Notes under the pieces: generated by a model
What the model saw: the letters and a program-made list of their open reading frames with translations, nothing else
Told to the model about the DNA's origin: nothing
Databases searched by the model: none
In this document: positions 7,301 through 8,345 of the stretch, piece after piece
Layout of the letters: every line of letters begins with the position of its first letter
Position numbering within the stretch: the first letter of the stretch is position 1
NCBI GenBank assembly: GCA_041656175.1
Contig: JBBAEA010000145.1
Location: 1-8,345, forward strand
DNA: 8,345 bases
Source: JBBAEA01 sp041656175
GTDB lineage: Bacteria > Myxococcota_A > Bradymonadia > UBA4248
Reading direction: 5' to 3'
Position numbers and translations under genes: made by a program

Positions 7301-8182
7301 CCCCGCGCAACGCCCTAAATCCGGCGCTGCTCCACTCTTATCAGCCCTGCACTGAAGCAGACTCACGTATGTTGGCGCCACCGTGTCCTCTGTTGTTAAC
7401 TTGAGAACAATTTGGTTTTCACCTTTTTTTAATTTTACAAAGTATCCGTTCCCCTCTGGCGAATGAGGATAAGCCAAGTATCCGATCTGCTCGGCCACCA
7501 ATTCTGTGTTGAGCCAAGCCTTAAACGGCGTGGCACTAGCAATTTGGAGTAGCGCCGTTTGTTCGGCATCGACGTGAATGCTACTCACCAAAAAGGCAAC
7601 GGCGTTATTGGCCGGGTTTATTCGCTGCCCTAGCTCAATAGCACCCGCATTCGCACTTGTGTCGTAGCTTAACCAGTGTATATCCGAGAAGATGCCCTGC
7701 ATCGGCTTATCGATAGAGAAGCCTAGTTCTGGCTCATCTGTGCGCAGCAAACCCTCCATCGCACTATTTTCAAAAGGCCCCGCAATATGCCACTTCGATA
7801 TCAAGCCCAAAGCCGCCAAGGATTTCTCAAGATCCTCGCCTAAGGCGACTTGGCTTCGCAGCACTTGCCACTGCGCAAAACGTTTTGCGGCCGGGTTTTT
7901 GATACGATTTGCTGCTCGGGTAAAAGCATCGGCGTAAACCCGCGTTGGCACGGTATTGCGCAAGCGCGTCGCAGCCCACAAAAGTGGTAGGGCCGCTGCC
8001 TGAGGCTGTCGTAAACAAATCGCGTCCGCTCCCTCAACGGCGTCGTATTTCAGCTTCTGTGGCACGCCGATAGCGCGATCAATGAGCGAATCAAGTCGCT
8101 CTCGCTCTTGTACGCTCTGAGCTATAGCGAAGCTGGGTAAAATAAAGCAAAGAATAAGGAATAAAAATAACTTACGATACAT
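4361..8182 (-). CDS. Secreted DUF3857/transglutaminase-core protein with TPR solenoid
   Basis: Predicted periplasmic protein of 1273 residues with an intact transglutaminase-like triad; substrate unknown. A signal peptide at 1-21 ends in AIA before Q22. A short helical region precedes WHIAGPF (131-137), which opens a beta-sandwich module to about 277. Helical repeats run from about 330 to 640, including a canonical TPR at about 594-630. DUF3857 covers about 664-860 (DGSVRRTY and the IGDKVEFRY strand). The transglutaminase core covers about 910-1035: RRFGDCKDK carries Cys954, FDHAIAY carries His997 and YLDAT carries Asp1010. A C-terminal beta region follows. Such folds usually act as thiol hydrolases or transferases on peptides, but no reaction can be assigned here. 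The ATG is the first possible start after an in-frame TAG at 8213-8215 and has no clear Shine-Dalgarno. Base composition changes abruptly near 5400, inside this gene. The related lipoprotein gene follows on the same strand. Confidence 0.92.
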   Translation of the reverse strand: MYRKLFLFLILCFILPSFAIAQSVQERERLDSLIDRAIGVPQKLKYDAVEGADAICLRQPQAAALPLLWAATRLRNTVPTRVYADAFTRAANRIKNPAAKRFAQWQVLRSQVALGEDLEKSLAALGLISKWHIAGPFENSAMEGLLRTDEPELGFSIDKPMQGIFSDIHWLSYDTSANAGAIELGQRINPANNAVAFLVSSIHVDAEQTALLQIASATPFKAWLNTELVAEQIGYLAYPHSPEGNGYFVKLKKGENQIVLKLTTEDTVAPTYVSLLQCRADKSGAAPDLGRCAGAAVAFRSLETLSSLTQALAEQGTIKRYPSCSRSLLDAEIPLAHKALLAHYVFSENMQDSSADFARKAISEADALAAQDVPLRVKDPCGEDYMMAADLLGEDWEIMAAYTKYDKQCNTSPWHMSRMIELQLTQNNILSNLDLLLKAKQLQSAFPKAYTPALLSAGALVSLGLEQNAANELLPYIETALESPNFASGYAAVHSENDQEKYRQALEALLRQDIRSSIYRNEWVSSHLLELANMDAAARTESVEKIVAVLKQSIRLSPYELKLHEMLLQILQAYEYPDDEISAQYKEMLAVAPTDPKPLISYADYLQRRGQHNEANLAFNQALALSPHDSSLRQRLQFVSSGDEAFEQAYIIDEIPSNKDETATGYVSLLDQRVSKIYPNGLSSTFYQIAFEIIDEEGIRALRAVPINYSPSDENIEIISVAVTKKDGSVRRTYQTSESNIADESVRMYYDQRQIVIQLNDLSIGDKVEFRYKRSQNKRSSNASLFFSDIFQLQSYFSKHWNRYVVIAPKSMRLHFKKHDPFNLTADTKVERVELDNQTVQYIFDERGFAKLQQEPMHLGPAQISQFLVISSFDTWQAVANWYIALSQEQWQANSEIISTVNDITQNLSDTMDKIKAIHRFVISNTRYVALEFGIHGHKPYPAPLVLKRRFGDCKDKTSLLKAMLSVIGVRADFVLIRTRPNGAINTDIASPYIFDHAIAYLPEYKLYLDATAESSGIHELPYQDQGAVALIVADDASYELVTTPYSSADDNVAKTRASFFIGPETTEFWGSASYKGIMAPSYRERYEQNTQQHQLYQNELVVSYPGATLKSVNFIQIDDVNEPAALEFTATVPTKDLSSGGSKELVIFPLASPSSITTRFAPSASRVYALALASALRFEIESTLLFPANTRVQLPQNQSQKSAFGYYQVEFELQNNAQLTDDPHKGAVVNSLRTNLTFQLDVNVVQPSDYPAFLSFLQSLDRILNQPVVAKY

Positions 8183-8201
8183 ATTATTTTGGCAAAAATA
8201 T

Positions 8202-8229
8202 ATTACACAATACTAAAAGCGCTGCCCAA
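8202..8229 (-). promoter_or_regulatory. Possible sigma70-type promoter
   Basis: Read on the minus strand, TTGGGC (8224-8229) and TGTAAT (8202-8207) are separated by 16 bases. The -10 candidate matches TATAAT at 5 of 6 positions; the -35 candidate matches TTGACA at only 3 of 6. A transcript starting just downstream would have a very short leader before the ATG at 8182. In AT-rich DNA such matches are common, so this is only a candidate. Confidence 0.22.
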
Positions 8230-8284
8230 GCAGAACCACGGGGGATGCTATAAGATTTTCGCCACCTACGCAATGCATATCACT

Positions 8285-8330
8285 ATATATGGAGAGCTTT
8301 GCACGGGATATATGGAGAGCTTTGCACGGG
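8285..8330. repeat. Perfect tandem repeat, two copies of a 23-bp unit
   Basis: Positions 8285-8307 and 8308-8330 are identical and directly adjacent. Each unit begins ATATATGG, then GAGAGCTTTGCACGGG. The second copy runs straight into a longer G-run (8328-8333). It lies about 100-150 bp upstream of the start codon at 8182. Direct repeats with a period near two helical turns can be operator sites, but a 14/15 inverted copy at 188-202 points instead to a dispersed extragenic repeat. With two copies and no spacer it is not CRISPR. Confidence 0.9.
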
Positions 8331-8345
8331 GGGAACCTTTTTTCT

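Larger units (their letters stand above)
8183..8345 (-). promoter_or_regulatory. Upstream region of the secreted transglutaminase gene
   Basis: This stretch holds no coding sequence that I can support. It is expected to contain the promoter for the gene starting at 8182, because that gene is the first of the pair and no upstream gene is seen before the window ends. It includes an AT-rich proximal part (8183-8220), a CACGGGGG run (8235-8242), the 23-bp tandem repeat (8285-8330) and a terminal G6 run followed by a T-run. Confidence 0.5.

Noticed and set aside
8147..8149. Lipobox around Cys12 of the secreted transglutaminase protein
   Set aside because: Leu rather than Gly, Ala or Ser precedes the Cys and it sits inside the hydrophobic core. 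The AIA site at 19-21 fits signal peptidase I better.
8285..8330. CRISPR array
   Set aside because: The two repeat units are directly adjacent with no spacer, there are only two copies, and no cas gene is present.

Overview
The window holds two large, complete genes on the minus strand. Both encode exported proteins of about 1,250 residues. Three AT-rich intergenic stretches lie before, between and after them. Reading along the minus strand, the order is: an upstream region (8183-8345) carrying a perfect 23-bp tandem repeat; a secreted DUF3857/transglutaminase-core protein (4361-8182); a 247-bp gap nearly filled by a long imperfect palindrome; a lipoprotein of the same architecture with a decayed transglutaminase region (376-4113); and a 375-bp AT-rich tail in which I see no gene.

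The signal peptides (one signal peptidase I type, one lipobox type) indicate a Gram-negative-type envelope. The layout of alpha-solenoid/TPR, 'GPF' beta-sandwich, more solenoid, DUF3857, transglutaminase fold and C-terminal beta region is one I associate with Myxococcota, Bdellovibrionota, Bradymonadales and similar lineages formerly called Deltaproteobacteria. That placement is inference. Coding GC is mostly 44-55% and intergenic GC is much lower (for example 22% over 61-120). CTAG tetramers are common, which argues against an enterobacterial source.

The two proteins look like distant paralogues that have diverged in role. The first-transcribed one keeps a Cys-His-Asp triad (C954, H997, D1010), whereas the second has Thr and Ser at the matching Cys and His positions and keeps only the Asp. 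One is predicted soluble and periplasmic, the other lipid-anchored. An enzyme plus pseudoenzyme or scaffold pair acting in the periplasm is the simplest reading; the substrate is unknown.

The most unusual nucleotide-level signals are four. (1) Base composition steps sharply inside the active-type gene near 5400, at the start of the catalytic domain, with a reversal of GC skew. (2) The intergenic palindrome of about 117 bp is flanked by 7-bp direct repeats, like a small foldback or MITE-type insertion. (3) The 23-bp tandem repeat at the right end has an inverted partial copy at the left end. (4) A G5-6AA(A)C motif recurs in all three intergenic regions.
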